Of a stretch of 64,000 bases of DNA, positions 7,471 through 14,790 are shown piece after piece; the stretch's first letter is position 1, and every line of letters starts with the position of its first letter. Below the pieces are notes generated by a model that was not told the DNA's origin, did not search any database, and worked only from the letters and a program-made list of their open reading frames with translations. Made by a program: the position numbers and the translations under genes. Source of the stretch: Thiorhodovibrio litoralis (GTDB lineage: Bacteria; Pseudomonadota; Gammaproteobacteria; Chromatiales; Chromatiaceae); the NCBI RefSeq assembly GCF_033954455.1, contig NZ_CP121473.1, forward strand, positions 4,016,501 through 4,080,500, read 5' to 3'.

Positions 7471-7902
7471 ATGGCACTTGCCCAAGAAGACCTTCACCAG
7501 ATTGGCGACTACGTCAAAGAACACATCAGCGACTGGCTGGCCGAGCAAAGCCTGGGCAAGCCGCCCGTGGTCTACGAGATCGAGCTGCGCGAGCGGATGG
7601 TGCGCGTCGAGGAAGAACTCAAGCACCAACGGGAGATAATGCGCCAAGGCTTTGAGCGCATGGACGAACGCTTCGTCGCGATGCGCGAAGACATGGACAA
7701 ACGCTTCGCGCAGGTCGATACGCGTTTCGAGCTGATGCAAGCCGACATGAACAAACGATTCGAACAAGTTGACAAGCGCTTCGAGCAAGTTGACAAGCGC
7801 TTCGATGAGATGCTCAAGCGCCACGACCAACACTTCTTATGGCTGGTCGGGTTCATCGCCACAGGCGTTGGCCTGGTCATCACCGCCATGCGCTATCTCT
7901 AG
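7471..7902 (+). CDS. Repeat-containing coiled-coil protein with C-terminal membrane anchor
   Basis: 143 residues, with AAGGAG ten bases before the ATG. The N-terminal module reads DYVKEHISDWLAEQSLGKPP, then YEIELRERMVRVEEELKHQR. A long coiled coil follows, built of MDERF/DKRFEQV units, including a perfect 21-base duplication (DKRFEQV twice). It ends in one hydrophobic helix (FLWLVGFIATGVGLVITAM). The N-terminal module and architecture are shared with the protein at 60236-60769. A membrane-tethered cytoplasmic coiled coil is predicted; function is unknown. Heptad and hendecad repeats of this kind occur in DUF1640-like and Bdr-like proteins. Confidence 0.8.
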   Translation: MALAQEDLHQIGDYVKEHISDWLAEQSLGKPPVVYEIELRERMVRVEEELKHQREIMRQGFERMDERFVAMREDMDKRFAQVDTRFELMQADMNKRFEQVDKRFEQVDKRFDEMLKRHDQHFLWLVGFIATGVGLVITAMRYL

Positions 7903-8091
7903 GGGATCTGTTTCGCCTGCTCGCAGAATTGTGTTTGCGTGCTTGCCGCACTGGGAATGTCACAGGTAGCGGGCTTTGATCAACGGACCAATAGGCGCGT
8001 TAATGTTAGTGCGTCGGGCCTTGGTCTTGGCTCATGTCATGGTAGAAGGCGATTTATTGGATTCGATCTAATTATAGCAGCTCTTTGGTGC
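7903..8091. other. Intergenic, convergent region
   Basis: Between the coiled-coil gene (plus) and the hvf operon terminator (minus). No credible open frame is seen on either strand beyond short shadows. Confidence 0.4.
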
Positions 8092-8113
8092 AAAAAACCC
8101 GCCAGGCGGCGGG
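8092..8113 (-). terminator. Intrinsic terminator downstream of the hvf operon
   Basis: On the minus strand CCCGCC, a four-base loop GCCT, GGCGGG and then six T form a perfect 6-bp GC stem with a T tail. It lies about 110 bases after the stop of the DUF2063 gene and would end the hvfABC transcript. Confidence 0.8.
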
Positions 8114-8205
8114 ACTGCTTCTCTTCTGTCGGTGTCGGTTAGGTGTCCCATGGTCTGCCTCATCTCGTCGGTTTTCATCCACCCGAGTGAGCTGCCTCAA
8201 ATTTC

Positions 8206-8227
8206 CATCTAATCTAATCTAATCTAA
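8206..8227. repeat. Pentanucleotide tandem repeat at the end of hvfC
   Basis: About four copies of AATCT run through the last bases of the DUF2063 gene, including its TAG stop (8226-8224). A change in copy number outside the stop would not alter the protein; loss of the last unit could extend it. Confidence 0.7.
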
Positions 8228-9018
8228 ACCCCGCGCAGTGCTCCGAGGATCACGCCGCGGCTGCGCAGATCTTCGAGCAGGCTGGTGCCGAAGGCGATGA
8301 CTTGTTGCGGTTGCAGGTGGCCGAGTTCGGTGGCGATTTGGTCGAGCGCGTCCTGGCCGTTGGGGGCGGGTTGCTGTTGCAGCAGTATGAGCAGGCGCTG
8401 GGTGACGGCGTTGAGCTCCATGAAGCACACTTGCTCGTTGCGGTCGAGATAGACCAGTAGATGGGTTGGCTGTTCCGGGGCTTGCTGGGGTTGGTAGTCG
8501 GGGCCGATGCGATGGACGGGGTAGCGGTAGCTCAGGTTCCAGGCGCGCGGCGATAGCACGGGGCGCCCGGTGAGCAGGTCGCCATCGGGCATCAGATCAG
8601 CGGGGGGGTCATTTGGCACGCCGTCGCTTTGTTGCAGGGCCACTTCGACCCACTCGTAGTGCGCCAACTCGAGCAGGAAGGGCGGGTCGCGCGGGTCATC
8701 GCGACGGTGATGGCTGAGGAAGTCAAGAAACTCGCGCGGCAGTTCGGGGAACAGCGGTGAGACGGCGCGATGGCGGCGCAGAAAATCGCGCACCAGCTCG
8801 CGCCAATGCTCGCGCGGTAGCAGGCGGTAGACGACAGGGAAGTTGCCGGCGAGCAGCGAGGAGAGGTTGTTGAAGATCAAGTCGCGATAGATCTTCATGC
8901 GGCGGTCTTCGATGTCTGCCGGAGCCTTTGCCCGCTCGGGGTCGCGCAGATGGGTGGTGAAGCGCTGCTGCTGGCGCATGAAGTCCGGCATGGCTGACTG
9001 GGGTGTCGGGGCATTCAT
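8224..9018 (-). CDS. hvfC: DUF2063 family RiPP-maturation partner (HvfC-like)
   Basis: 264 residues beginning MNAPTPQSAMPDFMRQQQRF. The N-terminal MRQQQRFTTHLRDPE segment and the ERMKIYRDLIFNN-like helix (DRRMKIYRDLIFNNLSSLLA) are typical of DUF2063. A C-terminal domain contains LSPRAWNLSYRYPVHRIGP and HLLVYLDRNEQVCFMELN. DUF2063 proteins are the obligate partners of DUF692/MNIO enzymes and are thought to bind the precursor leader and present it to the enzyme. The gene is 26 bases after hvfB in the same operon. A DoxX-like gene (hvfD), frequent in other hvf operons, is absent downstream. Confidence 0.85.
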   Translation of the reverse strand: MNAPTPQSAMPDFMRQQQRFTTHLRDPERAKAPADIEDRRMKIYRDLIFNNLSSLLAGNFPVVYRLLPREHWRELVRDFLRRHRAVSPLFPELPREFLDFLSHHRRDDPRDPPFLLELAHYEWVEVALQQSDGVPNDPPADLMPDGDLLTGRPVLSPRAWNLSYRYPVHRIGPDYQPQQAPEQPTHLLVYLDRNEQVCFMELNAVTQRLLILLQQQPAPNGQDALDQIATELGHLQPQQVIAFGTSLLEDLRSRGVILGALRGV

Positions 9019-9044
9019 TCCTGATTAACCGGCCATGCAGTGCC

Positions 9045-9959
9045 TCAGCAAGTCGCCAGCGCGGGTTGCTGCGTGGCGCTTTGCGTCTCGCTTTGGTTCG
9101 CGGGGGCCGTGGCTGCCGAGCGGCTCGCGTAAGGCCGCTGAATGGCGCGAATGTGGTCGACCTCCCGCAGCATTTCATCGAGCGGCGGGATGTTGAAATC
9201 CCGCTCGAGCAGCGTCGGGAAGACGCCGAAGGCTTGGTAGGCAGCGTCGAGCAGTGCCCAGACCGGGTCGATCACCTCGGCACCGTGGGTGTCGATGCGC
9301 AAGTCTTCGGCCTCGGCATGGTGTCCGGCAATATGTCCATAGCGAATCCGCTCGCCGGGCAGGCTGTGTAGAAAGGCGAGCGGGTCATAGCCATGGTTGA
9401 TGGAATTGACGTAAATGTTATTGACGTCGAGTAGCAGGTCGCAATCGGCCTCCGTCAACACCGCGCGGATGAAGTCGCTCTCGGACATTTGCTGGCCTGG
9501 GGCGGCGTAGTAGGAGGCATTTTCCAGCGCGATGCGGCGCTCAAGAATATCTTGTACCTGACGGATGCGCGCGGCAACGTGCTGCACGGCTTCCTCTGTG
9601 AAGGGGATGGGCAGCAGGTCGTAGAGTTGGCCGTCGTCTGCGCAGTAGGTCAGGTGCTCGGTGTAGTGCTCGACCCCGTGCTGATCGAGAAAGCCTTTGA
9701 GCTGGCGCAGAAAGTTGGTATCCACTGGCGCCGCACCGCCGATTGACAGCGACAGCCCATGACAGACGAACGGAAAACGCTCGGTCAGAGCGTGCAGCAG
9801 GCGCCCCTTGCGCCCACCGACACCGATCCAGTTCTCGGGCGCGATCTCGTAGAAGTCGACCTGTCCAACTGGTGGAGCCTCGGCCAGGTCGCTCAGGAAG
9901 GAGCGCCGCAGGCCGAGGCCGGCGCCGGCGCCGGCGATGGTCTTATGCCGGCTTATCAT
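9045..9959 (-). CDS. hvfB: DUF692 multinuclear non-heme iron oxidase (MNIO, HvfB-like)
   Basis: 304 residues with a TIM-barrel fold and the family motifs in order: [97 protein letters not shown] and [14 protein letters not shown]. The His, Asp, Glu and Asn in these motifs ligate two or three irons in characterised MNIOs (MbnB, HvfB, bufferin enzymes). Related HvfB enzymes oxidise Cys residues of EGKCG motifs to oxazolone/thioamide groups. The gene lies 17 bases after the precursor gene, so the four Cys of HvfA are the expected substrate. Confidence 0.9.
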   Translation of the reverse strand: MISRHKTIAGAGAGLGLRRSFLSDLAEAPPVGQVDFYEIAPENWIGVGGRKGRLLHALTERFPFVCHGLSLSIGGAAPVDTNFLRQLKGFLDQHGVEHYTEHLTYCADDGQLYDLLPIPFTEEAVQHVAARIRQVQDILERRIALENASYYAAPGQQMSESDFIRAVLTEADCDLLLDVNNIYVNSINHGYDPLAFLHSLPGERIRYGHIAGHHAEAEDLRIDTHGAEVIDPVWALLDAAYQAFGVFPTLLERDFNIPPLDEMLREVDHIRAIQRPYASRSAATAPANQSETQSATQQPALATC

Positions 9960-9976
9960 CAGCGTGGCTCAGGTGC

Positions 9977-10249
9977 TCAGCTGCTGCCACCGCACTTGCC
10001 CTCGCCGTCCTTCTCGCCATCGTCACCGTCCGAAGAGCCGCACTTGCCCTCTTCGCCCTTGCTGCCGCATTTTCCTTCCTCGTCTTTGCTGCCGCACTTA
10101 CCCTCGGTATCGGCTTCGGCCAGCTGCATGTAGCCGGTGCCGAGATCCTGAGCGACGAAGGGATTGCCTTCTTCAGCCTGGGCGATACCGATGGAACCGG
10201 CGAGAGCGATACCAACCAATGCGGTGGCGGAGTCTTTGGTCATATTCAT
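9977..10249 (-). CDS. hvfA: EGKCG-repeat RiPP precursor (HvfA/bufferin-like, DUF2282-like)
   Basis: 90 residues. Positions 1-25 look like a signal peptide ending AQA, so the product should reach the periplasm. A short leader follows (NPFVAQDLGTGYMQLAEAD), then a Gly/Lys/Glu-rich core with four EGKCG motifs at residues 49-53, 58-62, 67-71 and 83-87. The only Cys residues are those in the motifs. In known HvfA peptides each EGKCG Cys is modified by HvfB-HvfC, and the products are linked to copper handling; metal binding here is inferred. AAGGA lies before the ATG. It is first in the operon hvfA-hvfB-hvfC. Confidence 0.9.
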   Translation of the reverse strand: MNMTKDSATALVGIALAGSIGIAQAEEGNPFVAQDLGTGYMQLAEADTEGKCGSKDEEGKCGSKGEEGKCGSSDGDDGEKDGEGKCGGSS

Positions 10250-10460
10250 GGCAATTTATCCTTCTTTCAAAGCAGAATTTTTTGATGATGATGTGGGTCT
10301 GTCGTCTGCAGGAGCCCCCTGGTGGAGCGAGGCATAACCGACCCGCATGGTCAGGTATGGCGCCGGAAACCCGCGATTCAATGACAAACCGCAAATTTCC
10401 TGACGAAATTACCGGGGTATTATTTGACGCTGACACGAGCAAAGCCCGGGCGCAGTGATC

Positions 10461-11777
10461 TCAGCTCGTTGCCTCAGTAGCGGCGGGCGCCTCGGGCTGC
10501 GCCGCGGTCGCTTCATGCGGTGCCAACCCCGGATAGCGCACCTCGACGCGGTTGCGCCCGAGCTCCTTGGCCCGATACAGCGCCTCGTCGGCCTGCTTGA
10601 TCAGCGCTTCGTGATCCGGGTTGGTCGGATCATCGGTTGCCACGCCCATGCTGATCGTGACGATGCCCTGACTGGAGCCGGGATGGCGCATGCCTAGCCC
10701 GGCGACCGCTTCGCGCATGCTCTCGGCGACTTTGACGGCATTGGCCAGCGAGGTGTCCGGCAGCACCACAACAAACTCCTCCCCGCCATAGCGCGCGCAG
10801 AAGTCGCCGCCGCGCTTGAGCCCATCGCTTAAAGTCTGGGCCACCGCGCGCAGGCAGCGGTCACCGGCCTGATGGCCGAAGGTGTCGTTGTAGCTTTTGA
10901 AGTTATCGATGTCAGAGATAATCAAGGACAAGGGCATGCCCTGACGCCGACCGCGACGAAACTCATCGACGAGATTTTCGGTAAAGTAGCGCCGATTGGG
11001 GATGGAGGTCAGGGTATCGAGTATCGCTTGCTGCTTGAGCCGCTCGTGGGACTGCTCCAGCATGCGGGTGGTGAGCAAAATCAATCCGCCGCCGATCAGT
11101 CCGATGAGCGCATGGCTGATTATCAGCGACATGGCCGGCACCAGAGCCACGTCCGGCAGAGTCACGCTGATGCCACCGCGCACGTCGCCAAGCTTGTAGC
11201 CCTGGTCTTCGTGGCATTTCAGGCAGGGCTTCTCAGTAACCAATGGGGCCATGTAGCGATAGAGCTGGCGCTCGCCAGATTGCATGAACTGCCCGACCTC
11301 CGGCGCGCCTTGCTCGAACCGCGCTAGAGCGGCACGCTCCCAGGGCTCAGCGCGATTCTCGGGGCGAATGGGTTTCAGGCTAGTGATGTGGAAATGCACG
11401 CCGCTGGTGTCGTCGGCGATCTCGGCCAACTGCCGGGTCATGAAAGCCGGATTGATCGCCGTTAGCGTGAGATCATCCGACACGCGGATATCACGATCTT
11501 CAATCTTCAGGTAGGGATTGGGCTGGGTATTATCGGTCACCGGCACATAGACGCCGCCGTGCTGCGCATTCCACTGCCGCGTCAGCACCACCTGCTCGAA
11601 AAAGGACCGCGCCGTGCGCAGCGCCAGCTCAGAGCGCGCGTCGTAGGCTTGATGCAGATTCCAGCCCAGGGACGCCAGCACCAGCGCAGTCCAGATCGCA
11701 AGCAGCAGCCAGGGTTTGAGCAGTAGTTTCACGTCGGCGGCAGTGGTGTGCACATCGTCTGAATTCTCTTGATGCAT
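10461..11777 (-). CDS. Membrane diguanylate cyclase with periplasmic DUF3365 haem-motif sensor
   Basis: The start at ATG 11777 (MHQENSDDVH) with GGAGGAG upstream is preferred over the far upstream start, giving 438 residues. A TM helix lies near 21-40, then a DUF3365 (Tll0287-like) periplasmic sensor with one CxxCH motif (CLKCH, residues 185-189), then a second TM near 215-237. A GGDEF domain follows with the intact GGEEF site at 331-335 and the DNFKSYNDTFGHQAGD segment. It should make c-di-GMP in response to a redox or gas signal at a c-type haem. The haem is inferred from the motif. Confidence 0.85.
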   Translation of the reverse strand: MHQENSDDVHTTAADVKLLLKPWLLLAIWTALVLASLGWNLHQAYDARSELALRTARSFFEQVVLTRQWNAQHGGVYVPVTDNTQPNPYLKIEDRDIRVSDDLTLTAINPAFMTRQLAEIADDTSGVHFHITSLKPIRPENRAEPWERAALARFEQGAPEVGQFMQSGERQLYRYMAPLVTEKPCLKCHEDQGYKLGDVRGGISVTLPDVALVPAMSLIISHALIGLIGGGLILLTTRMLEQSHERLKQQAILDTLTSIPNRRYFTENLVDEFRRGRRQGMPLSLIISDIDNFKSYNDTFGHQAGDRCLRAVAQTLSDGLKRGGDFCARYGGEEFVVVLPDTSLANAVKVAESMREAVAGLGMRHPGSSQGIVTISMGVATDDPTNPDHEALIKQADEALYRAKELGRNRVEVRYPGLAPHEATAAQPEAPAATEATS

Positions 11778-11874
11778 GGCAACGCCCACTCCTCCGGCGC
11801 GATTGCCGCGAGCAACCCATTTCCGTACAAGTTTAGCGCAAGCTGGCGGTTGTCGAGCAGCCAAGGTGGAGGAA

Positions 11875-12118
11875 TCAGCCGGGGCGCTGATCGCCCGAAA
11901 AATCGTCGATCGCCAGCAGCACGCCGAGATCGCGTAGCCCTGAGAGCACCTCAATGCAATGCTGGGGGTCCGCCATCAGCGAGCTCTCGGTTAACTCCAG
12001 ACACAGGGTCGCAGGCGGCAGTTTCCATGCCTCGAGCAAAGCTTTCACGTCCTCCACCAGGTGTGGCTCGTCAAGCTGGCGCACCGAGAGATTCACCGCA
12101 ACAAAAAACCTGCCAATG
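11875..12118 (-). pseudogene. EAL-domain (c-di-GMP phosphodiesterase) remnant
   Basis: The frame reads IGRFFVAVNLSVRQLDEP, LPPATLCLELTESSLMADP and LRDLGVLLAIDDFSGD. These are central EAL motifs (NLS.RQ, ELTES, IDDF). The catalytic EAL loop upstream and the C-terminal third downstream are missing. It lies just upstream of the diguanylate cyclase gene on the same strand and may be what is left of a cyclase-phosphodiesterase neighbour. Confidence 0.75.
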
Positions 12119-12241
12119 AAATCCGTTTTTCCGGACGGTGTTACCGCGCCAGCCGCGCAACCAAGCGGTGCCGACTTGGCGCTGAACCTGCGTTGAACTG
12201 GCGCTTAACCGGCGCTGACCGGTCGCTGATTGGGCGCCGAA

Positions 12242-13321
12242 TCAGCTGTCTTGTTTGGTCGTCTCCAGCAGCAATTCAACCCGTCGGTTCTGCTCGCGGC
12301 CCTCGGGCGTGGCGTTGTCAGCGATGGGCTCCTGCTCGCCGCGCCCCTCGGCGCTGAGCTGCTCGGGACTGACTCCCGATGCGATCAACGCCTCACGCAC
12401 CGCTTCAGCCCGCTCCGCGGACAGCGCCTGATTCGCGTCTTCGCGACCACTAGCGTCGGTATAGCCGATCACCCGTACCTGTAGATCGGGATAATCGTCG
12501 AGCCAGGCCGCGAGCGCCTGCAAGCGCTCGCGGTCTGTGTCTTCCGTCAAGTCAGCCGAGCCGCTGGCAAACTGCAGATCGCCTGAAGACAGCGCAATGC
12601 GCAGCCCCGAGTCAGTGAGTCGGGTATTCAGATCCATGGCACCAAGATCCGCCAGCAAGGCGCCGCAGCGGGCCGCACCGGCGTTTGCCTGCGCGGCCTC
12701 AAGCTGACGTTGCGCCTCCATGATGGCCAGTTCGCCGCTTTCGAGTGCGGACTGATGCTCGGCCAGATCCTCACGCAGGCGCTCGCCTTCCCGCTCAAGC
12801 TCGGCGATGCGCTGTTGGGCATCCGCCAGGGCTTCGGCATCTGTCGCCGCGCCAGAATCCCTACCAGAATCCGCATTTTTAGAGTCCGAGTCCGCGCCAG
12901 TCGACTCAGAACTGGCCACTTCCGCATTTGCCGCCTGCACGGAGGTTTCCCGGACCTCGACAACCAATTCCTGCGCTTGAGCGCTAGCCCCCAGCGGAGC
13001 GAGATCCTGCGACTGACGAACCCGATAGACGGCCTCCATCGCAATCAGCCCAACGCCAAACAGCGCCGCCAGCAAGCTGAGAATGACCGAGGTGCGCAAG
13101 CGAATCTGGCGCTCGCAGGGATCGGCTGATGATGGATCGGCTGATGATGGATCGGCTGATGATGGATCGGCTGATGGTGAAGTGGCAGCGGCCGGATTGG
13201 CAGCGGCTGGCTCGCCGCTGGCGACGCTCTTGCTCCCGCTGGCTGTTTGATGAGTCTTCCCGGTCATGATCTTGGCTCCGTTGGCTGATTCGCGCGTTTT
13301 CGTTGCTTCTTCTCGGCTCAT
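12242..13321 (-). CDS. Inner-membrane-anchored OmpA-family protein
   Basis: 359 residues. The N-terminal 65 residues are low complexity with four SADPS units. One TM helix follows (SVILSLLAALFGVGLIAMEA), then a Ser/Asp-rich linker and a coiled coil (RIAELEREGERLREDLAEHQ). The C-terminal OmpA/MotB peptidoglycan-binding domain has LQFASGSADLTEDTDRERLQ, RVIGYTDASGREDANQALSA, ERAEAVREALIASGV and AEGRGEQEPIADN plus the NRRVELLLE end. Its ATG overlaps the stop of the SLAC1-like gene by four bases (ATGA). This predicts coordinated synthesis and perhaps a channel that is tethered to the wall. Confidence 0.85.
   Translation of the reverse strand: MSREEATKTRESANGAKIMTGKTHQTASGSKSVASGEPAAANPAAATSPSADPSSADPSSADPSSADPCERQIRLRTSVILSLLAALFGVGLIAMEAVYRVRQSQDLAPLGASAQAQELVVEVRETSVQAANAEVASSESTGADSDSKNADSGRDSGAATDAEALADAQQRIAELEREGERLREDLAEHQSALESGELAIMEAQRQLEAAQANAGAARCGALLADLGAMDLNTRLTDSGLRIALSSGDLQFASGSADLTEDTDRERLQALAAWLDDYPDLQVRVIGYTDASGREDANQALSAERAEAVREALIASGVSPEQLSAEGRGEQEPIADNATPEGREQNRRVELLLETTKQDS
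13119..13178. repeat. Four tandem 15-bp units inside the OmpA-like gene
   Basis: The unit GGATCGGCTGATGAT occurs four times, the last with one mismatch, and encodes SADPS repeats on the minus strand in the cytoplasmic N-terminal tail. Such units can change number by slippage without breaking the frame. Confidence 0.85.
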
Positions 13322-14424
13322 TCAGGGATGCAGATGCCACGCTCACGCACTGCGTTTGCGGTGCTGACCGAGAGCATCGCCACAATGCCGGTCAGCAGGG
13401 TTAGCAGCGCGAAGCCAAGGTAAGCATAAAACGCCGCTCCGGTCTGATCGAACATCCGCATGCTGGCGATACTGACCGCCGCGAGCGGAAAGGAGTAAGC
13501 CCACCAGGAGAGGAAAAAATCCAGCCGAAAGAACCGTTGTGCCTGACTGAACAGCAGCACGGTTAAGAACACGCCGACAAAGTAAAGCGCCTGCGCGAAC
13601 ACATCGAGCCCGCCATTGAGCTGAAGATAGGCGATGAAGGCAACGGCCGGCGGCGCGATGAGAATAAAGAGCGTCGGCATCAGGCGCGCGTCGATTGATT
13701 GATGGAACAGCACCCGGTAGAAAACGATGGTCATCAGCACCGACCACAGCAGCACACCGATGCTAAAGAAAAACCAGGAGATCTCGACGAACCCCAGCGG
13801 CACTCCCGCGATAGGCACCAGCACATTACCAACCGCGGGGATAAACCAGGACGGGTTCATGTGGTGAATCTGAAAATGCTGGTGGTGCATCCACACCGAG
13901 ACGATGTAGAGGGTAAAGCCAAGCTGCACCGTGGCCCCTGTCGCCCACAGCGTCAGGCTGACCACCGGCGGCGCCGTATGCAGCAGCGCGATGGAGAGCA
14001 GTAGCAAGCTGATGGAAATGGTCGGCATGAAACTCAGCCTGACCGGGTGTCTGAGCTCGGCCAGCACCGCACCGGGATGGAAGGCGAGCTTTGCCGCATA
14101 AACGCCAAACAGCAGGACAAAGACCAAAACACTCAACCCGATCAGCCAGGGCACCAGGCTGAGCTGAACATCCAGCATGGACGCTGCCTTTTCCCACGCA
14201 ATGGCCAGACCCGCGAGGCCCATGACCATGGCGAAAAAGGACACCGGAAACTGGGCCAGACGCGACGCTGGAAGCGCCGCTCCAGATGCTTGTGGGCCCG
14301 ATACCGATGGACTAGGTGCCGATGGAGCAGATGCCGATGGACCAGACGCTGGTCGGCCAGTCACTGATGCACCAGACGCTGGTGGAGAGGTTGGCGAATC
14401 CGCCTTCCGGGTCACTGTGCTCAT
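13318..14424 (-). CDS. SLAC1/TDT family transporter (tellurite-resistance/dicarboxylate type)
   Basis: Start at ATG 14424, with GGGAGG and AGGA upstream; 368 residues. The first 70 residues are a Ser/Pro/Gly/Ala-rich tail, followed by about ten TM helices. Typical SLAC1/TehA features are LAQFPVSFFAMVMGLAGLAI, FMPTISISLLLLSIA, HMNPSWFIPAVGNVLVPIAG and FLSWWAYSFPLAAVSIASM. The family contains anion channels and sulfite or C4-dicarboxylate exporters; in a sulfur-oxidising host sulfite export is plausible but not shown. It is first in a two-gene unit with the OmpA-like gene. The disordered N-terminus is longer than in most bacterial members. Confidence 0.85.
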   Translation of the reverse strand: MSTVTRKADSPTSPPASGASVTGRPASGPSASAPSAPSPSVSGPQASGAALPASRLAQFPVSFFAMVMGLAGLAIAWEKAASMLDVQLSLVPWLIGLSVLVFVLLFGVYAAKLAFHPGAVLAELRHPVRLSFMPTISISLLLLSIALLHTAPPVVSLTLWATGATVQLGFTLYIVSVWMHHQHFQIHHMNPSWFIPAVGNVLVPIAGVPLGFVEISWFFFSIGVLLWSVLMTIVFYRVLFHQSIDARLMPTLFILIAPPAVAFIAYLQLNGGLDVFAQALYFVGVFLTVLLFSQAQRFFRLDFFLSWWAYSFPLAAVSIASMRMFDQTGAAFYAYLGFALLTLLTGIVAMLSVSTANAVRERGICIPE

Positions 14425-14790
14425 TTTCCTGCCTCCCAAATGAATTCGATCGCCAAATTGCTTTACGCCAGTTCGCTGCAGGACAAATCGCTGCACGCCA
14501 AGTCAAGTCGCACATCACGGGCGGCCGGTCTGTTACCTGGCCCGGGATGCGCTGAAATCCAGCCTGATTTGCGCATGCCAAGCCAGCGCGCAACTCCAAG
14601 CCCGCGCGCATTGGAAAGTGAAAGTTTAGAAACCCCGACACCAGCGTGCATTGATAAAACCCCGAGTAAGACACTCGGGTTTAGCCAGATTCTCCAAGCC
14701 GCCGACGGCGAAACCCGCCGGAGGCCAAAACCGTTATACTCAGGCATTGGCTGTTATCGTCAAACATGTCCACCCCGGGAATGGCCCTGT
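14425..14790. promoter_or_regulatory. Divergent intergenic region between SLAC1-like and phytochrome genes
   Basis: 366 bases separate the two divergent start codons and should hold both promoters. The only clear structure is the hairpin at 14661-14679. No reliable -10/-35 pair or operator was recognised. Confidence 0.4.
14661..14679 (-). terminator. Terminator-like hairpin in the divergent region
   Basis: CCCGAGT and ACTCGGG form a 7-bp stem around a five-base loop. On the minus strand it is followed by GTTTTA, so it could stop leftward transcription or act as a 5' leader element of the SLAC1-like gene. Confidence 0.4.

Noticed and set aside
9977-10249. Cys-containing small protein read as a metallothionein
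   Set aside because: The Cys sit one per EGKCG motif behind a signal peptide and next to MNIO/DUF2063 genes, which fits a RiPP precursor and not a metallothionein.
13119-13178. 15-bp tandem repeat as a CRISPR fragment
   Set aside because: There are no spacers; the units are contiguous and encode SADPS in frame. No CRISPR array or cas gene is seen anywhere in the window.
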